A DNA stretch of 64,000 nucleotides, taken from NCBI GenBank assembly GCA_026003195.1, contig BPGU01000004.1, positions 1 to 64,000 of the forward strand, read 5' to 3'. A program made the position numbers and the translations under genes. Each line of letters begins with the position of its first letter. The stretch's first letter is position 1. Below, piece by piece: positions 41,503 to 50,900 of this stretch. Origin of the DNA: Armatimonadota bacterium. GTDB lineage: Bacteria > Armatimonadota > HRBIN16. The notes below the pieces were generated by a model that was given only the letters and a program-made list of their open reading frames with translations, was not told the DNA's origin and made no database searches.

Positions 41503-42732
41503 CTACCAGTCGCTCTTGCGGTACTCGTTCCACACCTGTCGATACTGCTCAATGGTCTGCCGGGCGATGCGCTTCCAGTTGTAGATGGTCTTCACCCTTC
41601 GGTATGCCTCTTGGACCATCTCTTGCGCGCGATTGGGGTTTTGCAGCACTTCCAAAATACCCCACGCGAGGCTATCGGAGTTGTTGAGCCAGGTGACGAT
41701 GCCCGTCACGTTGTGCTCTACCACCTCTCTCAAGCCTCCCGCATCGGAGACCACTACGGGGATGCGCGCCGCCATCGCCTCTAACGCCACAATGCCGAAC
41801 GGCTCGTACAGACTGGGGAACACCGCCACGTCGGCGATGCGATAGATGCGCAACAGCACATCGTCGGGCACAAAGCCAGTGAAATACACGTGTGGAGCGA
41901 TGCCCAGCCAGTTCGCCAGTTGCACCAGGTGGTCGCGATAACCCCCTCCCACAATCAACAGCTTCACCTTCGGATACACCACCCGCACCTTGGGCAACGC
42001 CTCCAGCAGGATATGTGCTCCTTTCTCGCGTACCATCCTGCCTACAAAGAAGAGAATCTTCTCATCGGGTGCGGCGTAGTTATTGCGAAAGGCTTGTCTC
42101 TCTGCCTCGTCAAACTGGAATTCAAACTTGGTGGCATCCACGCCGTTGGGTATGACCACAATCTTATCCGAAGGGGTCTGCAGGGCAAACTCCACCTCGC
42201 CTTTCATATACCAGGAGCAACAGATCACCCGCCACGCCTCGTAACTGAGCTGCCACTCCACGCTGGCGATGTAACGCTGCAGGTCGTTGTGCAGACCGTT
42301 ATTGCGCCCGTACTCGGTGGCGTGGATGGTGGCGATGAGCGGTAGATGATAGGCGTGTTTGAGGGAAGCGCCGCTGTAGTGCGCCAGCCAGTCGTGCGCG
42401 TGCAACAGCACACCGTCGGCAAAGGGGCGCGACTTAAAGGGTTTGCCCTCCTGCAGCCAGCTGTTCAGCAGCTCCTCTGCTTTCGCCTGCATGGAGCGGT
42501 TGAGCAGCTGCACCCAGTGCACGAAGTCGTTGGCTTGCTCGGTCACCGGCACCCGGTGCACGTGTAGCAGGTCCTGTTGCCTTTCATACGCGGGCGCACC
42601 GGGGAACTCGGCGGTGATGACATGCACCTCCACATCCTCTTCCGCCAGCGCGTGCCCCAGTTCGTACACGTGCCGCGCGATGCCCCCCACAATCTTCGGA
42701 GGGTACTCCCACGAAAGCATGACAATACGCAT
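41503..42732 (-). CDS. GT4-family glycosyltransferase
   Basis: 409 residues from 42732 (MRIVMLSWEYPPKIVGGIAR). The glycine-rich donor-side start, HAHDWLAHYSGASLK, VVIPNGVD, FVGRMVREKGAHILLEALP and the E-x7-E motif SLYEPFGIVALEAMAA identify a GT-B retaining transferase of family GT4. The opening WEYPPxxxGGI pattern is close to archaeal/bacterial glycogen-synthase-like members. It is cytoplasmic, using a nucleotide sugar. AGGAGG lies 13 bases upstream, a long spacing. It is encoded between an epimerase and the ABC exporter genes. Confidence 0.92.
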   Translation of the reverse strand: MRIVMLSWEYPPKIVGGIARHVYELGHALAEEDVEVHVITAEFPGAPAYERQQDLLHVHRVPVTEQANDFVHWVQLLNRSMQAKAEELLNSWLQEGKPFKSRPFADGVLLHAHDWLAHYSGASLKHAYHLPLIATIHATEYGRNNGLHNDLQRYIASVEWQLSYEAWRVICCSWYMKGEVEFALQTPSDKIVVIPNGVDATKFEFQFDEAERQAFRNNYAAPDEKILFFVGRMVREKGAHILLEALPKVRVVYPKVKLLIVGGGYRDHLVQLANWLGIAPHVYFTGFVPDDVLLRIYRIADVAVFPSLYEPFGIVALEAMAARIPVVVSDAGGLREVVEHNVTGIVTWLNNSDSLAWGILEVLQNPNRAQEMVQEAYRRVKTIYNWKRIARQTIEQYRQVWNEYRKSDW

Positions 42733-42779
42733 TCGCCCAGTTGAACCTCCTGTTGTCCATCGGCGGGTCGCCAGAATGT

Positions 42780-43817
42780 TCAGAACCTTCCGTCTCTCAC
42801 CTCGTAGTGTGTGGGCTTGTTCAGCACGGGAAGCCCTTGCATCACCCAGTACGCCACCCACTGGATGACCGTATCTACCGCCACCGTCGGATAGCCGAAC
42901 AGGCGTTGCGCTTTACTCGCGTTGCTGAGCAGAGCTGTCTCCGCTTCCGCTCCCTCAAAGCGCGGTGGTTTGCCCATCAGCTCACCCAATCGGTGCGCCA
43001 GATAACGGATGGAGAGCGTCTCGGGACCGGTAGCGTTCAGCACCAGCGGCGGCGACTGCGCCAGCGACAAACAGCGCAACGCCCACGCACAGGCATCGCC
43101 CTGCCAGATGACGTTCACACAGCCCATCGCCAGCGGAACCGGCTCGCCCGCCCATACCTTCTGCGCCACATCCAGCAGGATACCGTAGCGCAGATCCACC
43201 GCATAGTTCAGGCGATAGATGACCGCCGGGGTGCCATAGCGCAGAGAGAAGTACTGGAACACACGCTCCCTGCCCAGGGCGGACTGCGCGTACTCGCCGA
43301 TGGGTGCAGGAGGGGTCTCTTCGGTCGCGCCACCACTGGTCACTGGCACCAGCGGATACACATTGCCGGTGGAAAACACAATGATTCGCGACTGGCGGAA
43401 CCGGTTTGCCACGTGAGCCGGGGCGACGGTGTTCATGGCCCAGGTGAGTGGTTCTGCGCCGGTAGTACCAAACTTCATACCCGCCATGAACACCACGTTG
43501 GGAGCATCGGGCAGGCGTTGCACCGCTTCCGGGTCCAGCAGGTCACAGGCGATGGTCTGCACCCCTATCTGCTCCAGTTGCTCGCGCACCTCCGGTTGTG
43601 AAAAGCGGGCAACACCGATGACCTTTGCCCGGTTGCCCGCCTCGTCCATCGCACGACGCGCCATCCGCGCCAGCGTGGGACCCATCTTTCCTGCCACGCC
43701 CAGCACCAGCAGGTCGCCCTGCATCTCGCGAAAGAGCTGCACCACATCCGGCGTGGGGCGAGCAAGGCGCTCTTCCAGTTCGTCTATGCTCGTGATGGGC
43801 GGTTGTGTCATCCTCAT
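42780..43817 (-). CDS. NAD-dependent epimerase/dehydratase-like protein
   Basis: 345 residues from 43817. An N-terminal extension of about 35 residues precedes the Rossmann start LLVLGVAGKMGPTLARMARR (GxxGxxG). Downstream are VVFMAGMKFGTTG, IIVFSTGNVYPL and YAQSALGRERVFQYFSLRYG, where the short-chain YxxxK Lys position is occupied by a YAQSALGRE sequence. It then has VNVIWQGDACAW and VLNATGPETLSIRYLA. The missing canonical YxxxK suggests an atypical active site. The substrate is probably a nucleotide sugar, given the neighbouring glycosyltransferase (inference). Confidence 0.8.
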   Translation of the reverse strand: MRMTQPPITSIDELEERLARPTPDVVQLFREMQGDLLVLGVAGKMGPTLARMARRAMDEAGNRAKVIGVARFSQPEVREQLEQIGVQTIACDLLDPEAVQRLPDAPNVVFMAGMKFGTTGAEPLTWAMNTVAPAHVANRFRQSRIIVFSTGNVYPLVPVTSGGATEETPPAPIGEYAQSALGRERVFQYFSLRYGTPAVIYRLNYAVDLRYGILLDVAQKVWAGEPVPLAMGCVNVIWQGDACAWALRCLSLAQSPPLVLNATGPETLSIRYLAHRLGELMGKPPRFEGAEAETALLSNASKAQRLFGYPTVAVDTVIQWVAYWVMQGLPVLNKPTHYEVRDGRF

Positions 43818-43916
43818 GTCGCCTGTTCCGCTCAAGATTACAGATTGTTTCGCGATACGGTTATCCCTCTCCTGCCAAACCTGTTCCCCCGTTTCGCCCA
43901 GTACTCTGTCAAGGCT

Positions 43917-43950
43917 CCATCTTCTGGAGGGCGAGGCTCCTGCCGAGCCG
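43917..43950. repeat. Dispersed repeat copy (GGCGAGGCTCCTGCC family)
   Basis: The best copy of the family: TTCTGGAGGGCGAGGCTCC at 43922-43940 followed by TGCCGAGCC. The core GGCTCCTGCCGAGCC can fold as a small hairpin (GGCTC/GAGCC). Confidence 0.8.
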
Positions 43951-43960
43951 ATGTTGTTGG

Positions 43961-44017
43961 CATTCACGGCTAAAGCCGTTCCCTTGCAAACAAAGCCAGC
44001 CCGCGCTGGCTGCTAAA
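43961..44017. repeat. CACGGCTAAAGCCG repeat unit, copy 1
   Basis: Contains two hairpins: ACGGCTAAAGCCGT and AGCCAGCCCGCGCTGGCT. It matches the reverse complement of 44451-44507 over nearly its whole length, so the two copies are inverted about 430 bases apart. Confidence 0.75.
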
Positions 44018-44048
44018 CCTTCTGGAAGGCGAGGCTCCTGCCGAGTCT
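44018..44048. repeat. Dispersed repeat copy (GGCGAGGCTCCTGCC family)
   Basis: TTCTGGAAGGCGAGGCTCC followed by TGCCGAGTC, adjoining the CACGGCTAAAGCCG unit. It is continued at 44090-44120 by TTTCGGTTCACCGAGAGG, which also follows the copy at 62211. Confidence 0.75.
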
Positions 44049-44197
44049 TCTCCTCCCCGCTTGCGGGGAGGTAGGGTGGGGCTGTATGTTTCGGTTCACC
44101 GAGAGGTTCACCCTCCAGAGCAACAAGCGAAGATTCACGTTTGACAAAGTACTCAGCGTGCACCAGGGCTGTATGTGTGATGGTGAGAGGATACGTC

Positions 44198-44290
44198 AAC
44201 CTAACCCCCCAATCCCCTTCCCTGAGAGGGAAGGGGGAATACGCGCCTGCGCCCCTCTCCCCGTGGGAGAGGGGACGGGGGTGAGGTTGA
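44198..44290. repeat. GC-rich hairpin cluster, inverted copy of 35133-35245
   Basis: CCCCTTCCCTGAGAGGGAAGGGG and CCCCTCTCCCCGTGGGAGAGG-type hairpins (44214-44236 and 44252-44274), flanked by CTAACCCCCC and GGGGGTGAGG. They are the same components as the cluster after der, in opposite orientation. Confidence 0.75.
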
Positions 44291-44309
44291 CCAGCCAGGC
44301 ACAGTAGGG

Positions 44310-44425
44310 GTAATCACTAATGGCAGCACACAGGTGATAAGCAACAACCTGTATGACCTGTTCGGGCCGTGCGCTACCAGCAGGGCAGTGCGCAGATGCT
44401 GCGGAGGTGGGATATAGAACGTCAT
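44310..44425 (+). pseudogene. Remnant of an RHS/YD-repeat-type protein
   Basis: In frame from 44310 the DNA encodes VITNGSTQVISNNLYDLFG. After a 2-base shift at about 44367 it encodes VRYQQGSAQMLRRWDIER. Joined, these read like the NxYDxFGVxRYQQGSAxxxWR motif of RHS-repeat proteins (from memory). There is no start, no upstream repeat and no continuation. It is a short frameshifted relic trapped among dispersed repeats. Confidence 0.5.
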
Positions 44426-44450
44426 CGGCTCGGCAGGAGCTCCAGAGAGT

Positions 44451-44507
44451 TGATAGCCAGCGCAGGCTGGCTCTGTGTGAAAGGGAACGGCTTTAGCCGT
44501 GAACGCC
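44451..44507. repeat. CACGGCTAAAGCCG repeat unit, inverted copy 2
   Basis: Reverse-complement match to 43961-44017, with the same two hairpins (AGCCAGCGCAGGCTGGCT and ACGGCTTTAGCCGT). A partial inverted copy of the GGCGAGGCTCCTGCC family precedes it at 44427-44445. Confidence 0.75.
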
Positions 44508-44566
44508 TCCGGTACACAGACCGTACGCTTCACCGCTAAAGCCGCATACTCGCATCAGCAAACCCT

Positions 44567-46804
44567 CTATGACCTTGCCTCAATCAGCCTCCACTCCGCT
44601 TCGGTCAGGCTGGTCTTGCCCCGTGGGGCAACCTGTACCGCCACACGCTCCAGCTGCACTACCACATCCTCACCCAGCGACAGGTATTGCCTCAGCTCCG
44701 GTCGCTTGCGCAGCAGGGCAAAGTGCGCCTCACTGAACGCCTGAATGGTGATGACCTGCTGACCGCTCTGGTATCGGCTATCCACCCACTGCCTGCCCTG
44801 CTGATAGAAGGTGCGTACGCCGATATTACGCACTACCTGCTGGGCGCGCTGCGCCACCAACGAGGGCACGTATGCCAGTCCGAGGCTTTCCTGGCTCTGT
44901 TGCGCTCTGCCCGGCTGAGCAGGATGCGGAGCTGCTGCCGCGCCGCCGAAGCCTTGCCGTTGCAAGCTTTGCGCCTGCACGCTGCTGTCCATTGCTCTTG
45001 CACCAGACGGTGACTGGGTTATGCCAGCCACCAAACCCTGAGCACGAAAGAGCACCCTGCGATCGTCCGCTTGCGCCATAATCATATCTTCGTCTATCAG
45101 GAAGGAGGTGAACTCGGTCACCACACCGTACTCCTTTGCGAGGCGCACGATCTCCTCTATCACCTCCTGGTTGCGGTGTAAGCGCACCTCGTCCAGCAGG
45201 TAGCCGATTTTGCGCACCGCCCACAGGCGCGGGATGAAGTCCGTGCTCTCGGCGCGTTCGGGGAAGTCCACTACATGGCGGACCTGCTCGCGTTGCTGGC
45301 GTGACATCGCCTCCAGCACCACTGCTCCCCGCCCGCTGCCTTTGTAGCGACCGGTGACCACTATCTGGTCGCCGGCGAACAGGTCGGGGAGGTCGCGCGG
45401 ATAGACATCATACGCCTCCACCCCCTCGCAGAGCAGTTTGAGGTCTGCCAGGATGGGCACGTTAATGGCGTTGTAGAAGGCGGACACACGCGCCTCGATG
45501 TTCTCCTCCGGGCGTACGTAGCTGGAGATGCCCCGATTCTGCTGGCACAGTCTGTCCAGCAGGTGCACGTTCACATCATACCCCACTCCGAAGGAGAAGA
45601 TACGGATGCGGCGGTTCGGATTCAGCTCGCTCACCGCGTTCAGGATGCGGTTGGGGTCGGTCTCGCCTACGGTGGGCAAGCCGTCGGTGAGAAACACCAC
45701 CGCCTGCAGGCTGTTCGTCTCCTCTTGGGGGAACAGGCGCAATGCCTCGCGCAGCGCGTCGGCGATGTTGGTTCCGCCCTGCGCGGTGAGAGCCTCCACC
45801 TCGCGCACCGCCTTGTCCACGTTCTCGCGGGTGACGGGCACGAGCCCTTCGAATAGCGTTCGAGGCTGCTCGTTGAACAGGATGACGTTGAAGCGGTCTT
45901 CGGGTTGCAGGCTGCGCACGCAGTAAGCCAGCGCCTCTTTCGCCTGCTGGATTTTATCGCCCGCCATACTGCCCGTGCGGTCCAACACGAACACTATCTG
46001 TTTGGGCAGCCTGGGCGGTTTCTGTCCGCCGTTGGGTGCGAGTAGCATCACGAAATAGCCGTCCCCTGAGGCACGATAGGTGAGCACGCGCAGGTCGTAC
46101 TTCTCAGAAGAGGTGCTATACACCACCTGCAGGTCGCGCTCAGGAAGGATGCTCTCCGCGCTCCACTCGATGGTGGCGCGGTTGGCGGCTTCGCGTTTCA
46201 CTATCGCCTCGGGATGGGAAGGGCAGTAGACGTTTGTAAGGGGTGTGCTAGTCGCTAACTCTACCCGCACGCGCACGTAGCCTGTCGGCTTGGAAACCGC
46301 TCGCGTTGCCCGCAGGGACAGGAGATAGCGTTGCACCTCTCCCTCGCGCCGCAGGGTTTCGGCGTAACGCAGCTGGATGCGTCGCTCGCCTTTCGGCGGG
46401 ATGGGAAACACGCGAGCGCGCAGCAGATTGCGCTCGGCAAACTCCAGCAGGGCAGGGTCGCGCCGTCGGCGCACGATGTTCTCGTAGATGCGTCGTGCCT
46501 CCTCTTTGGGCAAAAGGCGCGCCTCTACCGCGCGGTCGCCGACGGTGAGCGTGAAGCGAGTGACCGCCGCACCCTCCGGCACGGGGAACCAGTACTCTGC
46601 CTCTTGAGCCACCTGGGAGGTGTTGACGAAGGTCTGCTCAACGGTGGTCTCCGCCACGCCGTCGCGGATGGAGACATTCACCAGATGTTGCTTCACCTGA
46701 AACGGCTGTGCCCGTTCGTCCTCAGGCGCAATCAACACACCCTGTGCCGCTGCCATCGCCGCAAAGCACATCAGCAGAACACCGACAATCACGGGAGTGC
46801 GCAT
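44567..46804 (-). CDS. VIT and von Willebrand factor A domain protein
   Basis: 745 residues with a signal peptide (residues 1-20, cleaved after AMAAAQ). A VIT domain follows (about 30-165: VKQHLVNVSIRDGVAETTVE, YWFPVPEGAAVTRFTL). A VWA domain spans about 265-440, with FVLDRTGSMAGDK; the MIDAS motif has Thr where Ser is usual, D-x-T-x-S. GGTNIADALREAL and VFLTDGLPTVGET complete it. The C-terminal 250 residues are less conserved, with a Gln/Ala/Pro-rich stretch near 615-650. It resembles inter-alpha-trypsin-inhibitor heavy-chain-like bacterial proteins (MarProx/XrtA-type), secreted and probably adhesive. AAGGAGGG precedes the start. Confidence 0.9.
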   Translation of the reverse strand: MRTPVIVGVLLMCFAAMAAAQGVLIAPEDERAQPFQVKQHLVNVSIRDGVAETTVEQTFVNTSQVAQEAEYWFPVPEGAAVTRFTLTVGDRAVEARLLPKEEARRIYENIVRRRRDPALLEFAERNLLRARVFPIPPKGERRIQLRYAETLRREGEVQRYLLSLRATRAVSKPTGYVRVRVELATSTPLTNVYCPSHPEAIVKREAANRATIEWSAESILPERDLQVVYSTSSEKYDLRVLTYRASGDGYFVMLLAPNGGQKPPRLPKQIVFVLDRTGSMAGDKIQQAKEALAYCVRSLQPEDRFNVILFNEQPRTLFEGLVPVTRENVDKAVREVEALTAQGGTNIADALREALRLFPQEETNSLQAVVFLTDGLPTVGETDPNRILNAVSELNPNRRIRIFSFGVGYDVNVHLLDRLCQQNRGISSYVRPEENIEARVSAFYNAINVPILADLKLLCEGVEAYDVYPRDLPDLFAGDQIVVTGRYKGSGRGAVVLEAMSRQQREQVRHVVDFPERAESTDFIPRLWAVRKIGYLLDEVRLHRNQEVIEEIVRLAKEYGVVTEFTSFLIDEDMIMAQADDRRVLFRAQGLVAGITQSPSGARAMDSSVQAQSLQRQGFGGAAAAPHPAQPGRAQQSQESLGLAYVPSLVAQRAQQVVRNIGVRTFYQQGRQWVDSRYQSGQQVITIQAFSEAHFALLRKRPELRQYLSLGEDVVVQLERVAVQVAPRGKTSLTEAEWRLIEARS

Positions 46805-46829
46805 GGTTTGTTCCCTCCTTGAGGAAAGT

Positions 46830-46884
46830 AGTGCGCTCTTTAGACGATTCGACAGGAAGAAGGGTTATGGGCAAAGAGCGCACT
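46830..46884. repeat. 12-bp perfect inverted repeat in a divergent promoter region
   Basis: AGTGCGCTCTTT (46830-46841) and AAAGAGCGCACT (46873-46884) with a 31-base spacer. It lies 26 bases upstream of the VIT/VWA start codon and about 95 bases before the consensus promoter of the opposite operon. Could be a regulator binding site pair or a long-loop hairpin. Confidence 0.7.
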
Positions 46885-46976
46885 GTGAAGGGCGAATGAT
46901 TTGGGGGCAAAGACGTGATGGCGCTCAGAGGGTTTTCGAGCCTCCTTCATATGGGAGCCGTGATCACCTGAGATGG

Positions 46977-47005
46977 TTGACAAACGCAGCACCAACCACT
47001 ATAAT
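46977..47005 (+). promoter_or_regulatory. Perfect-consensus sigma-70 promoter
   Basis: TTGACA (46977-46982) and TATAAT (47000-47005) with exactly 17 bases between them, 39 bases before the start of the first dioxygenase gene. It is the strongest promoter match seen in the window. Confidence 0.85.
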
Positions 47006-47044
47006 TTATCCATGCTAAATTTGCCATACAAGGGAGAGTATCTG

Positions 47045-47923
47045 ATGGCCCTTCAACCGTTCACAGACTCCCGTGCTGTGGTAGACGAACCAGACGCCTT
47101 GCGAGAAAGGATGCAGGAGGAAGGCTATCTCTTTCTCTCCGGGCTGATTCCCGAAGCAGAAGCGAACGCAGTGTACGAAGCCATCATGCACATCTGCCGT
47201 GAGCAAGGATGGGTGGACGAACACAACCTGGCCCTAGGTGAACCCCGCCTGGAAGGACATGAAGGCTGGTGGGAAGTATACGACCGCGTGCAGTGTCTGG
47301 AGCAGTTTCACGCTCTGGCACACCATCCCCACATCCTGCGCGTGATAGAGGCGATTGTTCAGGAACCGGTGCTGGTACATCCACGCAACATCGCCCGCAT
47401 CACCTTCCCTGCTACTGCACATTACACCACCCCACCTCATCAGGATTATCCGCTGATTCAGGGCACACCCGATACTTACACGGTGTGGATACCGTTGTGT
47501 GATTGCCCGATAGAACTGGGTGGGCTGGCGGTGCTACCGGGTTCTCACAAGGTGGGGCTATTGCCGGTGCATCGCGCCAGCGGACCTGGTGGTTTGAGCG
47601 TGGATACTGATCGCTGGGGCGACACCTGGCTGGCGCAGGACATGCGTGCTGGTGATGCGCTGGTATTCCATAGCTATACCGTACACCGCGCTCTGGTGAA
47701 CGTGAGCCAGCGCAGGCTGCGCGTGTCGGTAGACTACCGTTATCAGGGGGTCTCGCAGCCTATCGTGGAAGACTCGCTGCGCCCACATTACGAGCGACTC
47801 CGCTGGGAACAGGTGTATCGTGGCTGGAGGAGGAAGGACATCCAGTACTACTGGCAAAAGTTCGCGTTGAACGTGGTGGCTCGCGATTTCAGCATCATGC
47901 AACCGGAAGAGGAGTACCGGTAG
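47045..47923 (+). CDS. Phytanoyl-CoA dioxygenase-family Fe(II)/2OG oxygenase
   Basis: 292 residues from ATG 47045 behind AGGGAGAG. The iron facial triad is HQDYP (His-x-Asp, residues about 137-139) and the distal His in FHSYTVHRAL, with a downstream Arg (RRLRVSVDY) for 2-oxoglutarate. LGGLAVLPGSHKVGLLPVH is the conserved PhyH strand-loop. Family members hydroxylate diverse small molecules. Here the operon context (a large sugar-active-like protein and a second PhyH) hints at sugar or glycoside modification, which is only an inference. Confidence 0.9.
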   Translation: MALQPFTDSRAVVDEPDALRERMQEEGYLFLSGLIPEAEANAVYEAIMHICREQGWVDEHNLALGEPRLEGHEGWWEVYDRVQCLEQFHALAHHPHILRVIEAIVQEPVLVHPRNIARITFPATAHYTTPPHQDYPLIQGTPDTYTVWIPLCDCPIELGGLAVLPGSHKVGLLPVHRASGPGGLSVDTDRWGDTWLAQDMRAGDALVFHSYTVHRALVNVSQRRLRVSVDYRYQGVSQPIVEDSLRPHYERLRWEQVYRGWRRKDIQYYWQKFALNVVARDFSIMQPEEEYR

Positions 47924-47959
47924 AAGCGAGGCACCTCACATCAGTCTGGGAGATGCAAG

Positions 47960-50900
47960 ATGGATATCTGGATCACACCCGCTACAACAGGACGCCAGCT
48001 GGTGCGCCAATCGCTACCGCTGCCTGTGGGCTTCCTGCAGGAAGGACAATCCTTGCTGGTATCGGATGGAAAACACAGCCTCCCCGCCAGTGTGCGCGTG
48101 CTCACGCGACATCCGCGAGACCGCTCGGTGCGCCGGGCGATGGTGACGTTCGTCTATACTTTTGAAAGCATCGCGCCAGTGCGCTTCCAGTTGACCGCCG
48201 CGCCAGAGGAGAGCAGCTCCTCGCTCGCCTTTCCCGTTACCGTGCGCATAAGCGGAGAGAGGCTAACCATCGCTTACGAGGATGGTGCCACATTCACCGC
48301 GCAACTGCTTGCTCCTCAGCGCAGCACGTCTCAACGGGCGCGTGTGGAGACGATAGAAGAAAACGCCCACTTCCTCTGGCAGAGGGTGATACTGCCCGCC
48401 CCACAGTGGGTGCGCATCATCGAGGTGCGAGCCGATGCGTTGGGATGCGTCGCGGTGATAGCCCACCTTCAACGCAACCTGTCGGGGGATGGATATGCAC
48501 CTCCCTTTGGTTGGGAAGTCAGGTGGAGGCAGGCTCCGGCAGATGCCCGACTGCAACGGGACACAACCGTGACCCCGCTTTCCAGCACATCCGTTGTCCA
48601 CCCTTTTCGCGACGGAGAGGATAGCGTACTGTTTGCCGGTGATTACCGCCTTTATCATCCTGCTGCTCCCTTCAAGCGGCGAGGGCAGGTGGAAGCGTGG
48701 TATGAAGATTCAGGCACGCTGGGCTACCGCTACTGGCGATGCACTGATGATGAAAAAGTGCCGATGCAGGAGAGCGCGTGGCGTCGCGCGGAGTTTGTGA
48801 TTTCGCCGGCGGCAATCCCGTCCCTCAAGCCCACGCTGCAGTATCCGCAGTCGTTTCGGGTAGACCCGCAGCTGTGGCACGAGCTGTACGGGATAGAACC
48901 TCTGCCCAAACTACCACCGGAACTGCAGGAAGTGCTCCGTCATCATCACGAGGCAATCCTTCGTAGCGTTGCAGCAGGTGACGACTGGGGCAACATCACT
49001 GGCTACACGGAAGGCAGCCCTCATGGGGACGTGTTCGGCATGAACCGTCTCAATCATTGCGCTCCCATCTTTGAGGAGGCTTATCGTTCTGACAATCCCC
49101 GTCTGCTGGAGGCGGCGTTGCTCTGGTGTCAGAACTTCGCCGACCTCAGCATCTGGTGGGGAGCGAGGGAACACGGCGGCACTCGTTACAACAACGTGGT
49201 CGCTCAGGGAGGGACACCTCCTCAGGGCGACCGTCCGTTTATGTGGCGTTCCAACGACGCGGTGAGTTTCTGCACCAAAGGCTTCGATGCCTTCTACCTC
49301 GCTTATGAAGAGACAGGCGACCCGCGCATGAAAGAGGCACTGGAAGCGCAGGTATCTTATGCCAGCCAGTGGGTACATGCCCATCAGGGAGAATGCCGCA
49401 ACGTGGGTATTGTAAGCGATTTCGTGCGCCTCTATCAGTTGACTGGCGAGCGCAAGTATCTGGACGAGGCGTTGCGCCTCTTCCGCGAACTGCGCACCAG
49501 ACTGTGGGAGAACAACCTGTTTGACCAGGGCGGTAAGCCCCCTTCCCCTGACCTGCCCTTCTTTGACGACGACGCTACCGGCTCGCGATACGGTTACGCA
49601 AAGCCGTACATCATCGGTTACGCGCTTGCGGGATTGCCCGCTCTGCTGCGTTATGCCCGCAGAGAGCCGCGGCTCAGAGACGTGGTAAAAGCGGTGTCGG
49701 ATTTTCTGGCGGAAAGCCAGGACCCCCTCGGCGGGTGGCGATATCCTCACCCCCGTTCCAGTACGCTGATACTCTCGCAAGCAATAGAGCACGCGTGGCA
49801 GATAGTGCAGGCGGACAGGGCGATCGGCGCGGCGGAAAGCCATCTGGACGCCGTAGAGCGCGTGCTTCGCCAGCGAATCTGGAGCCTGCGCGAGAAAGGC
49901 ACCCTGCTCAGCGCGGTGCGAGGTTGGGAATGGGAAACGGGAACTGTCAAGAGCCAGCAGGAGATCGACGCGCTTTACCGTCGCTTCGAAGAGCGCGACT
50001 TTGCCCGCGACTACGAGCAGGGACAGGTGCAACTAGGTGCCTCTTGGCCTGAGGGGCTGGTCTATTTCCCGGAGGTGCTGGCGTTTTACCTGCGCCACCG
50101 TCCGGTATCGCGCCTGCTTGCCCCGCCTTTGGGTAATGAACCCCTGGCAAAAGTGCTGCGTCGTATTTCGCAACGAGAAACCCCTGCGTCGCGTCATATA
50201 ACCAACCGCCAGGAGGCCCCCGCCATGCTGGTCACCGCCAACAATCCGAACCCCAAAGCCTTTCCCACACTGGCGGTGTGGGAAGATGAAGAGCTGAGCC
50301 CGGGCAGGAAACTCACGATGGTCGCAGCAACCTTCCCCAATGTGCCCGGCTTCACCTGCGATTCCTGGTGCTATGAGAGCGATCTGGATTTTGTGGATGC
50401 ACGCGCTTTGTCCCGAGGCAGGCTCCAGCTGCGCCACCGCTGGCGAGCACACCTACAGGTACTGCTGGTGACCATCGTCACACCAGAGCCGGGCGCAGTG
50501 GAGTTTCTCACGCATTTGGAACTGGCAGACAAGCGAGCGGAAATACCTTCCGAAATGCCCTTTGTGAACCTGTGCTGGCAGGTGCGTCGCGCCCCTGCGT
50601 TCGCCAGCAAACCTGACCCCTATCCTGAGTTCGTCAAGCGATGCTTTATCTTTACCGCAAAAGGCAGAACGTTCTTGCACGAGACGGAGCGACGTAAAAT
50701 CCCTGTGCGACCTGCCGACGACCCGTACAACAACCCACCCTGGGTGCAGATGTATGCGGCAGCATGGCAACCGCTGCCTCAAGTGTCTCCAAACTCGTGG
50801 GCGGATTACAGCCCTGACCAGTATACGACGTCGGTTATCGGGGTGGTGTCGCGCGATGGCAGGTATCTCGCTGCGCTGGCGAACGACTCGGCAACCGTGA

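Larger units (their letters stand above)
43818..44566. other. 749-base gap packed with dispersed repeats
   Basis: No intact gene. From left to right it holds a repeat copy at 43917-43950, a CACGGCTAAAGCCG hairpin unit at 43961-44017, another repeat copy at 44018-44048, a related TTTCGGTTCACCGAGAGG segment near 44090-44120, a GC-rich hairpin cluster at 44198-44290, an RHS-like gene remnant at 44310-44425 and an inverted copy of the CACGGCTAAAGCCG unit at 44451-44507. The gap looks like a repeated insertion site for non-autonomous elements. Confidence 0.75.
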
